Positions 38,901 to 53,553 are shown, counted from the first letter of the stretch. The stretch: 64,000 nt of DNA from Apostichopus japonicus (GCF_037975245.1 NC_092573.1:12918001-12982000); one strand, 5' to 3'. Numbers and translations are program-made. The notes: generated by a model from the sequence alone, not told the origin.

Positions 38901-41900
38901 CAACTGTGTATGCATATGTTCATTTCTCATTTATCTGGGGAGATCAACCCAGCACAGCTGGGTTGTTTGGCAGGGGGATGGAGGGCTGTTAATATATGAT
39001 AAGCTTTAGTCGAAGTGTGACAGATATTGTCCAGTAATTACATCAAATTTAGTCCCAGGTGGGAGAGCAAATGTTGTCTTTGCATATCAGACGTGCATTA
39101 AATTAAACACTATATTTTGCAATGAGTAGCAATTCCTTCCAAAGAAGCACTTCCGTTTGTCCACAAGGATCGCACAAAATGAACTTTCTTTCACCTGAAG
39201 AACATAAAAAACTGAATTTGTAATAAAAGTTCAACTTTGTAACCAATATTCGAATGTAGTTGGAAGCAACAGTAATGATTGCTGAGAGATCTGCAAAAAG
39301 TCAAGTGTTATACTTTATACATAACGTCAGTATTGGCCCCAAATTTCGGCATGCTAGAAATTTGCTGAAAGCTTTCAAGAGATGATGTTCCTGGTAGGTG
39401 GTTCTGAATCACCAAATTACTTTCAGTCATTGAGGGTTGTTAAAAACTGATAATTAGTTGTCTCAGTGTGAGAATATACTTTGCGGGTGGGTAGCGAAAA
39501 GCTTGTTAAAAATCGTAGAATGAGTGACCATTTATTTGACTTTCTAGCATAATTTGGGCCAATACCTATGACCTCTAAGAGTATACTTGAAAGTAGTGAG
39601 TATGAATACTGTTGTCAATCGTGTTTGCTTATTAATTATTGTCAGGTTACATAGATAAAATATATCAAAAGAAAAATTGTTAAAAGAGACAATTCACTCT
39701 GGTTTAGAAAATATAGAAAGAAAGAGTTTTATCGCTTTTTAAATGAAATTTTATTCGAAATAGTTGTATTAATCAGGTCATCACAGTAATATTATTATAT
39801 TGTCAAATTTCTTCCAAGTATAAAGAATAATAAAAAAATCCAAACAGCTATTTTGAACAATAAGACGTGAAGCAACGTCGTCTGCAACGTTTTCTTACAA
39901 TCTCGAAAGTGAAGCAATAAGCTATTTATTTTCAAATGCAGATGGCAAATAGCGGTGGTGTGCAATCAGCGCTAAATCTAACAAATGCTTTTGCTACGAG
40001 GCTGTTTTACACAATGTACATACTGTGGTAGTTAATGTTATGTGTTTTAGATGTAAAAAAGTATTTTTTTTTTATTTAGCTTTTACAAGGGTATTTGGAG
40101 GAAATAACCAAGAAAGAGTAATAACAGTTATTGTTATCCGGTGGTAATAAGTCAACAACTTTATGGGGGGAGTTTGGTGAAATCTTATGATTGTATTTGG
40201 CCACGGCATAGTTGAGTTCATCATAGCAATTGAACTGAAATTGCTTTTCTTCTTCTCTATTAATAAAAGATGCAATTCATTCATCCAAAGAGGAAGATTT
40301 AAAGACAATAACATTAAAACAAAGCCATCAAATTCACATTGAGATATTAATAAACAAAAAATATTATAGATACATGTACTGCTTCAACTAAATAAAGTGT
40401 TTCGCATCTTCAAGGTAAATTTAAAGCTATATATACATTAGCCACTCACTTAGGTAGAGGTTATCTTATCACTTGAATATAATAACAATTGAGAGTATTA
40501 ATATTACCAGTTACCTTGAAAAATGGGAAATGTACGTATCATCAGATCATATGTGCATCTATTAGGTTGAAAGCTACATTCGAAGATTCCATATTGTGTG
40601 TTACTACAAATTTCACCTTTTCGCAGTAGTTTTGTAGTTTTTTTTTTTGGGGGGGGGAGAAAGGGGTGGGGGCACAGACAGACAAGGAAGTATAAAAAGT
40701 TGGAACACAAGGCAGTGGATTTGTCTGGGTTTGTATGGTCATCAATGTGAAATGTAGACATCTATACTCATGTGCTACGTGCCAGGTACAATAATTAGAG
40801 AGTCGGAGAGTCACATTAAATACCAAGGGTACACAGTTAACTAGAGCCCGTTGAGTGCGTACACTAAAAATAATATGTAATACCTCTTACTGTCCATCCC
40901 CTGCCACAAGAGCTAATCCAAATAAACATACACCAAGGTAGGGTTCTGGAAATGCACATTTACTTCAAATACACTGTACGTAGAAAATAGTAAACAAAGC
41001 ACTTGCCTTTCCTCCAACTACAGAGAAACACTTTACTAGAACAGAACAAAACATGTTTATCACAGATATGCTTCATTTAGGGTACAACAGCTACTTCATG
41101 TAACGCACAGAGAATGCATCACTCAGATCTATCGCTTACATTATTTCTATCTAAGTATTGTTGAATTTGCCAAAAGAAAAAAAAAGAGGATATTTGAAAA
41201 ACAAAGAGGGGTGGGGAGGAAGGCGGGCAGGGGTTCTTTTAACATTTTGAAACAAAAGAATTTTGACTTGGTCTCAAGGACTTAATAAGTGAAGGTATTA
41301 AAAAGACTTGGATAAGTTGGTATTACTTTTTGCTCCTTTTTGCTCCTTTCTTTAGTTATATTTAATTCATAGAATTTAGTGTGTTCCGTTTTTTTTTTTT
41401 TAGCTGGGTATGATCTAAACTGCCTTGTAAGTTTAGTCTGACAGTACTAAAGTCAGTACATCGGTTGTTTGTTTCTCCATATTTTTATACTGTAAAATTA
41501 TACAGTTTTAAAGGAAGAATCAAAGGTCTTATATAATAAATATCATTTTGTCTCCTTTTCTTTGTTGTCTTGAAATTGATTTAATGAAACGGCCACCCTT
41601 GCATTCACATATTTATTGCTCCTACACTCTCTTCTTGAAAGTGACCCCCCCCCCCCCGTGGCGTGCACAGGATTTCCAAAGGTGGGGAGTGAGGGGGATT
41701 ATAAGAGGGCCAGAGGCAATTTAATACTTTTATAAAGGAAGGATTGCTGCCCAATTGTCATTGAATCTATCCCTTAGAGGTCCCTACTCCAGAAAACCAA
41801 GTAGCCCTAAATGCACGGTTTTCCCATCATATACTATGTGTGTGGTTCACTGTATTTCAAAATTTTAACTTTTTATCTCAAAATTTCAAGATTAATTCCA

Positions 41901-41912
41901 TATCCTCCATTA
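35971..41912. other. Intergenic DNA between the flippase gene and the satellite array
   Basis: AT-rich with no supported gene on either strand. Minor content: taatccctacat repeats near 36690-36730, scattered AATAAA hexamers (for example 36157), and a gtggcgtgcacaggatt segment at about 41658 that looks like a transposon end truncated near the array border. Confidence 0.6.
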
Positions 41913-43560
41913 GTATTTTGTTTCGCGTAAACACAGTAGGTCATTGCAATATTTTGCACAACTTTTCAATATAAACCGATTGGAACTAAAGACCTGAGTA
42001 GAAAATTTGATTTCTGTCTCGCTCGTCGCCTTTCACTGGAAATGTTAATGAAAGTATACATAAGGACGAAAACTGTACCTGCAAAAAGAAATGCTTCTTT
42101 TGTACAGTGTAAGGCCACCGCGACATCTTTTCTGACAAGCTTGATAATATTTGTTCTTCGGGAATGTTGTGTCATTACTTAGCCTTTATATTATACACCG
42201 TTAAGTGTGGAAACAGCTATGCTCCTGTTAGAACAACTTCACATTTCTTAAATGCTGATTTACTGAGGCAGGCGTTTGAAAGACAGTGTGATACAAACAG
42301 GTACGGTAACGTCATAAACAATGCCACGAGCTCTCCGTGCATTAAAAACGATCGAAATGTGCGGTATTCATGACGGTACACAAAGCAGATAATGCGGATA
42401 CAGCAGACATAGCCGAGAATAAAACCTAGTAGCGTGGAGGATTCAATTATGACATACTAGGACTTTCTACTGGTAAACTTTACTCATTGTCGAATAAATC
42501 TATATCTAATTTCTAGCTTTTGCTCTGTGTTTAACGTATTATGACCAAAACAAATATGAAGTTCACGACAATTCCATCGGACTTGTATATTCGTTTAAAA
42601 ATAGCTCCGTTTCGAATCTAACGCTCCATTGCTATGGTAACATGGTGAATAATAGCCCTGCCGCTAATGGATATGTAGAAGATGACCATCGGTGGCGCTC
42701 TCAACTTCTCGTGCCACGTCTGGCACCTATACAAGAAGTAACCGACATATTACTGGCGCAATCCCGACCGAACATATTTTAACTCTCCTCAGACAGACTT
42801 TTCTACACTGATCCCAGAAAGCATTAAGTGCCGTCAAAATGCCTCAGTTGCCAATAGGTACATGTCCATGACGTAACACTGTTCTCGTTGTGCAGAAAAC
42901 TGAAGTCAAAAGTAAGGCATATACTGATAGGCCTAGACTAGGTATACGTTGCAGACTATACATATGCTAACTTCACAGACAGACATACATGCATTCAGAC
43001 AACTTCGGGTAATGTAAAATATCACTAACCGTAATCACGTTATGTTTACTCTGTCTTCAAATGTCGTCCTTTTCTTCTCTGCAACCCCGGGCCGTCATTG
43101 GAGTCGTTCGAACAACTATATTAAGGCGAAGAACGACGTCAAGATATATCCAACGTCTAGACTACACTGCTTGCAATGGAGAGAGAACTGCCCAGTACAG
43201 TACAGTACGTGTTGATATGAACGCCTACAAAATGACAACAAATATTTTCCATTGAAAATCCACTGTGTATGACGGTATAGTAAACACTCGTATATAGATC
43301 AACGCACACGCGCGCACGGAGGTATTATGTACGTACAGCATGCAATGCAGACAAATATTTCGGAGCGCGCGCTTCTGATTTTGTGCTGATATTCTTGTGA
43401 GCGCTCTTGTATCACTGTTTGCATGCGCGCACGGACAAGATAGACGTCAGACTATCACGCTGTAGCTACTAAACCTTTACTTACATGTGTACAGCAGTAG
43501 ACTACTGTGATGGTTGCATGCGGCAGTTTAATTTTGTGTGCACAATATGTCAGCATTGTA

Positions 43561-43759
43561 CGGTGGCTTAATAAGGACATAGGAAAGAAAAACAGTGTCC
43601 CCAAATCTCACAATGTTGTCTTTTTATCTCAAACGTTGCCTCTTTTTTTCCCTTCAAAATTTAGATCCAAAAACAAAAGTCCAAAAGTAGAGACAAAAAG
43701 TCCAAATTTTCAGATTTGAGCAGACTTGTTTCCTTTCCTATGTCCCTATTAAGCCACCG
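43561..43759. mobile_element. TA-flanked MITE inside satellite unit 1
   Basis: 199 bp with terminal inverted repeats of about 28 bp starting cggtggcttaataaggacat and ending in the near-exact complement (one substitution). It is flanked by TA on both sides (43559-43560, 43760-43761), as for Tc1/mariner-type MITEs. Present at the same place in every unit. Confidence 0.88.
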
Positions 43760-44388
43760 TAGTATTGTGACTATTCTATGATCAGAAAAACTGTACAAAT
43801 CTAACGGAATTGCTAATGTTATAATGTTAAGAGACTGGCCTTTATCATCCCTGTAAAGTCAGAACGCGACGGTGTTTATTTCAGTCACGGTTGGCAGCCC
43901 TCTTAGGGTTTTAATCAGGAGCTTTCTATTTTATAGCTGTTGTAGGTGTCGTACCAGAAGTAATCCTTCCATTATCTTACACAGTACTAAGTCCGTCACG
44001 TTTAGGGTCCGCTAAAGTATAGCTAGAAGTTGTCAACTGACAAATCATACCCCCACGTTGATATCTGAGGGCTTGGCCTGCCAGGGTGCATGCACATTTC
44101 TATATCATGACGCAGTTTAGACTTTGAGCTAGAAGAGGAGCAAGTTGAGCACACTGAACCGTCCGCTCGCACGGAGAAACATATCCAGATTAAAACACAG
44201 AATTTCTTAACTGTTCTGTGTCACCTCCTTGAATCCTCCTTATTTGCACATCACCTCTACTTTGAATTATGCGCTTCCACATCAAGACATTCAAAACGAT
44301 CGTGGTGACTGGAAATATGCCATAACAAGCATTGCGTTAGGTCATGTTACGTCTCGTGTGTGTCTGTGTGCTTTACTTATCTTTTCGT

Positions 44389-44426
44389 GTTTTTTTTTTT
44401 CGTTTTTTTTTTTTCGTTTTTTTTTC
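44389..44426. repeat. Interrupted poly-T tract in the satellite monomer (unit 1 shown)
   Basis: T-runs separated by cg dinucleotides. Units 1-2 have three T blocks; units 3-6 have four, one cg being lost in unit 4. These length differences cause most of the monomer size variation. Confidence 0.85.
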
Positions 44427-44940
44427 ACGGTTAAACTTTTGTGCGAATTTACAATACTCCAATTGGGGCATGGTATGCATTCATATCACATTGTTTTGGA
44501 ACAATCTGGAACTCTAAGTATTATTTCGACCCAAGAATCACCAGGCTGGCGTGGTGGCCTGAACGGTTGGAAGACAGCACTGCGCGTCGGTGTTTGTTGT
44601 CAGGCTGTGTGAATCGCGCCGATCGGATGACAGACACTGCTTTGTTTATAATGGCATCGCCAAGGTGGAATTTTTACACGGGCCTAGGATCCCAATTCCG
44701 TATCCTCCCTTAGTTCGCAAAAGCATCCGGGAGATTACGTTTAGAGTCCGGCCTTCGGGCCAGAAGTGGGCTAGCTGACTTGCAATGGAGGGCTCACGTC
44801 GATTCGGACTGGGTTGATGTTCAACGTTCAGTGAAACCATGGCCTCGATGAGGCGTAATCTCTTGTTAATTTTAGCTTTCTGTCTTCAATTTTATAATAT
44901 AATTATATAAATTAATTATTGCCTTTTTTATTCGTCTTTT

Positions 44941-45060
44941 TCTCGCTTAGTTATCGCATTTTATTCAAGGTTAAATATATGCTCATGTCTGCCTAGGTTC
45001 GACTCCCCGCCGAAGCAATATTTTATTTTATTTTTTTATTATTATTATTAATATTTGGGG
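44941..45060 (+). other. tRNA-like A/B-box segment in the satellite monomer (unit 1 shown)
   Basis: ggttcgactcc at 44996-45006 is a full match to the pol III B-box GGTTCGANTCC. tcgcttagtta 55 bp upstream is a partial A-box match. The segment is followed by an AT-rich tail with (att)n, as in tRNA-derived SINEs. It does not fold as a proper tRNA (the T-arm stem is mispaired), so at best it is a SINE relic. The same motif recurs in each later unit, for example at 48257. Confidence 0.35.
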
Positions 45061-46821
45061 TGTTGTTAATATCTGCATGTCTATGCATGGTGTTTTAAGT
45101 TTGTTTCGCTTTGTTTGTCTGTTTTTTTGTTTGTTTTTTTAGGGGGGGGGGGGTGTTTGTCTCTATTTTGGTATTTTGTTTCGCGTAAACAAAGTAGGTC
45201 ATTGCAATAATTTTTGCACAACTTGTCAATAGAAACCGATTCGGAACTTAAGACCTGAGTGGTAAATTTGATTTCTGTCTCGCTCGTCGCCTTTCACTGG
45301 AAATTTGAATGAAAGTATTCATAAGGACGAAAACTGTACCTGCAAAAAGAAATGCTTCTTTTGTACAGTGTAAGGCCACCGCGACATCTTTTCTGACAAG
45401 CTTGATGATATTTGTTCTTCGGGAATGTTGTGTCATTACTTAGCCTTTATATTATAAACAGTTAAGTGTGGAAACAGCTATGCTCCTGTTAGAACAACTT
45501 AACATTTCTTAAATGCTGATTTACTGAGGCAGGCGTTTGAAAGACAGTGTGATACAAACAGGTACGGTAACGTCATAAACAATGCCACGAGCTCTCCGTG
45601 CATTAAAAACGATCGAAATGTGCGGTATTCATGACGGTACACAAAGCAGATAATGCGGATACAGCAGACATAGCCGAGAATAAAATCTAGTAGCGTGGAG
45701 GATTCAATTATGACATACTAGGACTTTCTACTGGTAAACTTTACTCATTGTCGAATAAATCTATATCTAATTTCTAGCTTTTGCTCTGTGTTTAACGTAT
45801 TATGACCAAAACAAATATGAAGTTCACGACAATTCCATCGGACTTGTATATTCGTTTAAACATAGCTCCGTTTCGAATCTAACGCTCCATTGCTATGGTA
45901 ACATGGTGAATAATAGCCCTGCCGCTAATGGATATGTAGAAGATGACCATCGGTGGCGCTCTCAACTTCTCGTGCCACGTCTGGCACCTATACAAGAAGT
46001 AACCGACATATTACTGGCGCAATCCCGACCGAACATATTTTAACTCTCCTCAGACAGACTTTTCTACACTGATCCCAGAAAGCATTAAGTGCCGTCAAAA
46101 TGCCTCAGTTGCCAATAGGTACATGTCCATGACGTAACACTGTTCTCGTTGTGCAGAAAACTGAAGTCAAAAGTAAGGCATATACTGATAGGCCTAGACT
46201 AGGTATACGTTGCAGACTATACATATGCTAACTTCACAGACAGACATACATGCATTCAGACAACTTCGGGTAATGTAAAATATCACTAACCGTAATCACG
46301 TTATGTTTACTCTGTCTTCAAATGTCGTCCTTTTCTTCTCTGCAACCCCGGGCCGTCATTGGAGTCGTTCGAACAACTATATTAAGGCGAAGAACGACGT
46401 CAAGATATATCCAACGTCTAGACTACACTGCTTGCAATGGAGAGAGAACTGCCCAGTACAGTACAGTACGTGTTGATATGAACGCCTACAAAATGACAAC
46501 AAATATTTTCCATTGAAAATCCACTGTGTATGACGGTATAGTAAACACTCGTATATAGATCAACGCACACGCGCGCACGGAGGTATTATGTACGTACAGC
46601 ATGCAATGCAGACAAATATTTCGGAGCGCGCGCTTCTGATTTTGTGCTGATATTCTTGTGAGCGCTCTTGTATCACTGTTTGCATGCGCGCACGGACAAG
46701 ATAGACGTCAGACTATCACGCTGTAGCTACTAAACCTTTACTTACATGTGTACAGCAGTAGACTACTGTGATGGTTGCATGCGGCAGTTTAATTTTGTGT
46801 GCACAATATGTCAGCATTGTA

Positions 46822-47020
46822 CGGTGGCTTAATAAGGACATAGGAAAGAAAAACAGTGTCCCCAAATCTCACAATGTTGTCTTTTTATCTCAAACGTTGC
46901 CTCTTTTTTTCCCTTCAAAATTTAGATCCAAAAACAAAAGTCCAAAAGTAGAGACAAAAAGTCCAAATTTTCAGATTTGAGCAGACTTGTTTCCTTTCCT
47001 ATGTCCCTATTAAGCCACCG
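46822..47020. mobile_element. MITE copy in satellite unit 2
   Basis: Same element and same flanks as 43561-43759, carried along by monomer amplification. Confidence 0.88.
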
Positions 47021-50000
47021 TAGTATTGTGACTATTCTATGATCAGAAAAACTGTACAAATCTAACGGAATTGCTAATGTTATAATGTTAAGAGACTGGC
47101 CTTTATCATCCCTGTAAAGTCAGAACGCGACGGTGTTTATTTCAGTCACGGTTGGCAGCCCTCTTAGGGTTTTAATCAGGAGCTTTCTATTTTATAGCTG
47201 TTGTAGGTGTCGTACCAGAAGTAATCCTTCCATTATCTTACACAGTACTAAGTCCGTCACGTTTAGGGTCCGCTAAAGTATAGCTAGAAGTTGTCAACTG
47301 ACAAATCATACCCCCACGTTGATATCTGAGGGCTTGGCCTGCCAGGGTGCATGCACATTTCTATATCATGACGCAGTTTAGACTTTGAGCTAGAAGAGGA
47401 GCAAGTTGAGCACACTGAACCGTCCGCTCGCACGGAGAAACATATCCAGATTAAAACACAGAATTTCTTAACTGTTCTGTGTCACCTCCTTGAATCCTCC
47501 TTATTTGCACATCACCTCTACTTTGAATTATGCGCTTCCACATCAAGACATTCAAAACGATCGTGGTGACTGGAAATATGCCATAACAAGCATTGCGTTA
47601 GGTCATGTTACGTCTCGTGTGTGTCTGTGTGCTTTACTTATCTTTTCGTGTTTTTTTTTTCGTTTTTTTTTTTTCGTTTTTTTTTTCACGGTTAAACTTT
47701 TGTGCGAATGTACAATACTCCAATTGGGGCATGGTATGCATTCATATCACATTGTTTTGGAACAATCTGGAACTCTAAGTATTATTTCGACCCAAGAATC
47801 ACCAGGCTGGCGTGGTGGCCTGAACGGTTGGAAGACAGCACTGCGCGTCGGTGTTTGTTGTCAGGCTGTGTGAATCGCGCCGATCGGATGACAGACACTG
47901 CTTTGTTTATAATGGCATCGCCAAGGTGGAATTTTTACACGGGCCTAGGATCCCAATTCCGTATCCTCCCTTAGTTCGCAAAAGCATCCGGGAGATTACG
48001 TTTAGAGTCCGGCCTTCGGGCCAGAAGTGGGCTAGCTGACTTGCAATGGAGGGCTCACGTCGATTCGGACTGGGTTGATGTTCAACGTTCAGTGAAACCA
48101 TGGCCTCGATGAGGCGTAATCTCTTGTTAATTTTAGCTTTCTGTCTTCAATTTTATAATATAATTATATAAATTAATTATTGCCTTTTTTATTCGTCTTT
48201 TTCTCGCTTAGTTATCGCATTTTATTCAAGGTTAAATATATGCTCATGTCTGCCTAGGTTCGACTCCCCGCCGAAGCAATATTTTATTTTATTTTTTTAT
48301 TATTATTATTAATATTTGGGGTGTTGTTAATATCTGCATGTCTATGCATGGTGTTTTAAGTTTGTTTCGCTTTGTTTGTCTGTTTTTTTGTTTGTTTTTT
48401 TAGGGGGGGGGGGTGTTTGTCTCTATTTTGGTATTTTGTTTCGCGTAAACAAAGTAGGTCATTGCAATATTTTTTGCACAACTTGTCAATAGAAACCGAT
48501 TCGGAACTTAAGACCTGAGTGGTAAATTTGATTTCTGTCTCGCTCGTCGCCTTTCACTGGAAATTTGAATGAAAGTATTCATAAGGACGAAAACTGTACC
48601 TGCAAAAAGAAATGCTTCTTTTGTACAGTGTAAGGCCACCGCGACATCTTTTCTGACAAGCTTGATGATATTTGTTCTTCGGGAATGTTGTGTCATTACT
48701 TAGCCTTTATATTATAAACAGTTAAGTGTGGAAACAGCTATGCTCCTGTTAGAACAACTTAACATTTCTTAAATGCTGATTTACTGAGGCAGGCGTTTGA
48801 AAGACAGTGTGATACAAACAGGTACGGTAACGTCATAAACAATGCCACGAGCTCTCCGTGCATTAAAAACGATCGAAATGTGCGGTATTCATGACGGTAC
48901 ACAAAGCAGATAATGCGGATACAGCAGACATAGCCGAGAATAAAATCTAGTAGCGTGGAGGATTCAATTATGACATACTAGGACTTTCTACTGGTAAACT
49001 TTACTCATTGTCGAATAAATCTATATCTAATTTCTAGCTTTTGCTCTGTGTTTAACGTATTATGACCAAAACAAATATGAAGTTCACGACAATTCCATCG
49101 GACTTGTATATTCGTTTAAAAATAGCTCCGTTTCGAATCTAACGCTCCATTGCTATGGTAACATGGTGAATAATAGCCCTGCCGCTAATGGATATGTAGA
49201 AGATGACCATCGGTGGCGCTCTCAACTTCTCGTGCCACGTCTGGCACCTATACAAGAAGTAACCGACATATTACTGGCGCAATCCCGACCGAACATATTT
49301 TAACTCTCCTCAGACAGACTTTTCTACACTGATCCCAGAAAGCATTAAGTGCCGTCAAAATGCCTCAGTTGCCAATAGGTACATGTCCATGACGTAACAC
49401 TGTTCTCGTTGTGCAGAAAACTGAAGTCAAAAGTAAGGCATATACTGATAGGCCTAGACTAGGTATACGTTGCAGACTATACATATGCTAACTTCACAGA
49501 CAGACATACATGCATTCAGACAACTTCGGGTAATGTAAAATATCACTAACCGTAATCACGTTATGTTTACTCTGTCTTCAAATGTCGTCCTTTTCTTCTC
49601 TGCAACCCCGGGCCGTCATTGGAGTCGTTCGAACAACTATATTAAGGCGAAGAACGACGTCAAGATATATCCAACGTCTAGACTACACTGCTTGCAATGG
49701 AGAGAGAACTGCCCAGTACAGTACAGTACGTGTTGATATGAACGCCTACAAAATGACAACAAATATTTTCCATTGAAAATCCACTGTGTATGACGGTATA
49801 GTAAACACTCGTATATAGATCAACGCACACGCGCGCACGGAGGTATTATGTACGTACAGCATGCAATGCAGACAAATATTTCGGAGCGCGCGCTTCTGAT
49901 TTTGTGCTGATATTCTTGTGAGCGCTCTTGTATCACTGTTTGCATGCGCGCACGGACAAGATAGACGTCAGACTATCACGCTGTAGCTACTAAACCTATA

Positions 50001-50081
50001 CTTACATGTGTACAGCAGTAGACTACTGTGATGGTTGCATGCGGCAGTTTAATTTTGTGTGCACAATATGTCAGCATTGTA

Positions 50082-50280
50082 CGGTGGCTTAATAAGGACA
50101 TAGGAAAGAAAAACAGTGTCCCCAAATCTCACAATGTTGTCTTTTTATCTCAAACGTTGCCTCTTTTTTTCCCTTCAAAATTTAGATCCAAAAACAAAAG
50201 TCCAAAAGTAGAGACAAAAAGTCCAAATTTTCAGATTTGAGCAGACTTGTTTCCTTTCCTATGTCCCTATTAAGCCACCG
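50082..50280. mobile_element. MITE copy in satellite unit 3
   Basis: Same element and same flanks as in unit 1. Confidence 0.88.
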
Positions 50281-53200
50281 TAGTATTGTGACTATTCTAT
50301 GATCAGAAAAACTGTACAAATCTAACGGAATTGCTAATGTTATAATGTTAAGAGACTGGCCTTTATCATCCCTGTAAAGTCAGAACGCGACGGTGTTTAT
50401 TTCAGTCACGGTTGGCAGCCCTCTTAGGGTTTTAATCAGGAGCTTTCTATTTTATAGCTGTTGTAGGTGTCGTACCAGAAGTAATCCTTCCATTATCTTA
50501 CACAGTACTAAGTCCGTCACGTTTAGGGTCCGCTAAAGTATAGCTAGAAGTTGTCAACTGACAAATCATACCCCCACGTTGATATCTGAGGGCTTGGCCT
50601 GCCAGGGTGCATGCACATTTCTATATCATGACGCAGTTTAGACTTTGAGCTAGAAGAGGAGCAAGTTGAGCACACTGAACCGTCCGCTCGCACGGAGAAA
50701 CATATCCAGATTAAAACACAGAATTTCTTAACTGTTCTGTGTCACCTCCTTGAATCCTTATTTGCACATCACCTCTACTTTGAATTATGCGCTTCCACAT
50801 CAAGACATTCAAAACGATCGTGGTGACTGGAAATATGCCATAACAAGCATTGCGTTAGGTCATGTTACGTCTCGTGTGTGTCTGTGTGCTTTACTTATCT
50901 TTTCGTGTTTTTTTTTTTCGTTTTTTTTTTCGTTTTTTTTTTTTTCGTTTTTTTTTTTCACGGTTAAACTTTTGTGCGAATGTACAATACTCCAATTGGG
51001 GCATGGTATGCATTCATATCACATTGTTTTGGAACAATCTGGAACTCTAAGTATTATTTCGACCCAAGAATCACCAGGCTGGCGTGGTGGCCTGAACGGT
51101 TGGAAGACAGCACTGCGCGTCGGTGTTTGTTGTCAGGCTGTGTGAATCGCGCCGATCGGATGACAGACACTGCTTTGTTTATAATGGCATCGCCAAGGTG
51201 GAATTTTTACACGGGCCTAGGATCCCAATTCCGTATCCTCCCTTAGTTCGCAAAAGCATCCGGGAGATTACGTTTAGAGTCCGGCCTTCGGGCCAGAAGT
51301 GGGCTAGCTGACTTGCAATGGAGGGCTCACGTCGATTCGGACTGGGTTGATGTTCAACGTTCAGTGAAACCATGGCCTCGATGAGGCGTAATCTCTTGTT
51401 AATTTTAGCTTTCTGTCTTCAATTTTATAATATAATTATATAAATTAATTATTGCCTTTTTTATTCGTCTTTTTCTCGCTTAGTTATCGCATTTTATTCA
51501 AGGTTAAATATATGCTCATGTCTGCCTAGGTTCGACTCCCCGCCGAAGCAATATTTTATTTTATTTTTTTATTATTATTATTAATATTTGGGGTGTTGTT
51601 AATATCTGCATGTCTATGCATGGTGTTTTAAGTTTGTTTCGCTTTGTTTGTCTGTTTTTTTGTTTGTTTTTTTAGGGGGAGGGGGGTGTTTGTCTCTATT
51701 TTGGTATTTTGTTTCGCGTAAACAAAGTAGGTCATTGCAATAATTTTTGCACAACTTGTCAATAGAAACCGATTCGGAACTTAAGACCTGAGTGGTAAAT
51801 TTGATTTCTGTCTCGCTCGTCGCCTTTCACTGGAAATTTGAATGAAAGTATTCATAAGGACGAAAACTGTACCTGCAAAAAGAAATGCTTCTTTTGTACA
51901 GTGTAAGGCCACCGCGACATCTTTTCTGACAAGCTTGATGATATTTGTTCTTCGGGAATGTTGTGTCATTACTTAGCCTTTATATTATAAACAGTTAAGT
52001 GTGGAAACAGCTATGCTCCTGTTAGAACAACTTAACATTTCTTAAATGCTGATTTACTGAGGCAGGCGTTTGAAAGACAGTGTGATACAAACAGGTACGG
52101 TAACGTCATAAACAATGCCACGAGCTCTCCGTGCATTAAAAACGATCGAAATGTGCGGTATTCATGACGGTACACAAAGCAGATAATGCGGATACAGCAG
52201 ACATAGCCGAGAATAAAATCTAGTAGCGTGGAGGATTCAATTATGACATACTAGGACTTTCTACTGGTAAACTTTACTCATTGTCGAATAAATCTATATC
52301 TAATTTCTAGCTTTTGCTCTGTGTTTAACGTATTATGACCAAAACAAATATGAAGTTCACGACAATTCCATCGGACTTGTATATTCGTTTAAAAATAGCT
52401 CCGTTTCGAATCTAACGCTCCATTGCTATGGTAACATGGTGAATAATAGCCCTGCCGCTAATGGATATGTAGAAGATGACCATCGGTGGCGCTCTCAACT
52501 TCTCGTGCCACGTCTGGCACCTATACAAGAAGTAACCGACATATTACTGGCGCAATCCCGACCGAACATATTTTAACTCTCCTCAGACAGACTTTTCTAC
52601 ACTGATCCCAGAAAGCATTAAGTGCCGTCAAAATGCCTCAGTTGCCAATAGGTACATGTCCATGACGTAACACTGTTCTCGTTGTGCAGAAAACTGAAGT
52701 CAAAAGTAAGGCATATACTGATAGGCCTAGACTAGGTATACGTTGCAGACTATACATATGCTAACTTCACAGACAGACATACATGCATTCAGACAACTTC
52801 GGGTAATGTAAAATATCACTAACCGTAATCACGTTATGTTTACTCTGTCTTCAAATGTCGTCCTTTTCTTCTCTGCAACCCCGGGCCGTCATTGGAGTCG
52901 TTCGAACAACTATATTAAGGCGAAGAACGACGTCAAGATATATCCAACGTCTAGACTACACTGCTTGCAATGGAGAGAGAACTGCCCAGTACAGTACAGT
53001 ACGTGTTGATATGAACGCCTACAAAATGACAACAAATATTTTCCATTGAAAATCCACTGTGTATGACGGTATAGTAAACACTCGTATATAGATCAACGCA
53101 CACGCGCGCACGGAGGTATTATGTACGTACAGCATGCAATGCAGACAAATATTTCGGAGCGCGCGCTTCTGATTTTGTGCTGATATTCTTGTGAGCGCTC

Positions 53201-53354
53201 TTGTATCACTGTTTGCATGCGCGCACGGACAAGATAGACGTCAGACTATCACGCTGTAGCTACTAAACCTTTACTTACATGTGTACAGCAGTAGACTACT
53301 GTGATGGTTGCATGCGGCAGTTTAATTTTGTGTGCACAATATGTCAGCATTGTA

Positions 53355-53553
53355 CGGTGGCTTAATAAGGACATAGGAAAGAAAAACAGTGTCCCCAAAT
53401 CTCACAATGTTGTCTTTTTATCTCAAACGTTGCCTCTTTTTTTCCCTTCAAAATTTAGATCCAAAAACAAAAGTCCAAAAGTAGAGACAAAAAGTCCAAA
53501 TTTTCAGATTTGAGCAGACTTGTTTCCTTTCCTATGTCCCTATTAAGCCACCG
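53355..53553. mobile_element. MITE copy in satellite unit 4
   Basis: Same element and same flanks as in unit 1. Confidence 0.88.

Noticed and set aside
42690-42705. CTCF site at the gaccatcggtggcgctc motif of the monomer
   Set aside because: Alignment to the CTCF core leaves too many mismatches.
44996-45006. Functional tRNA gene
   Set aside because: Only the B-box fits; the T-arm stem and overall cloverleaf do not pair.
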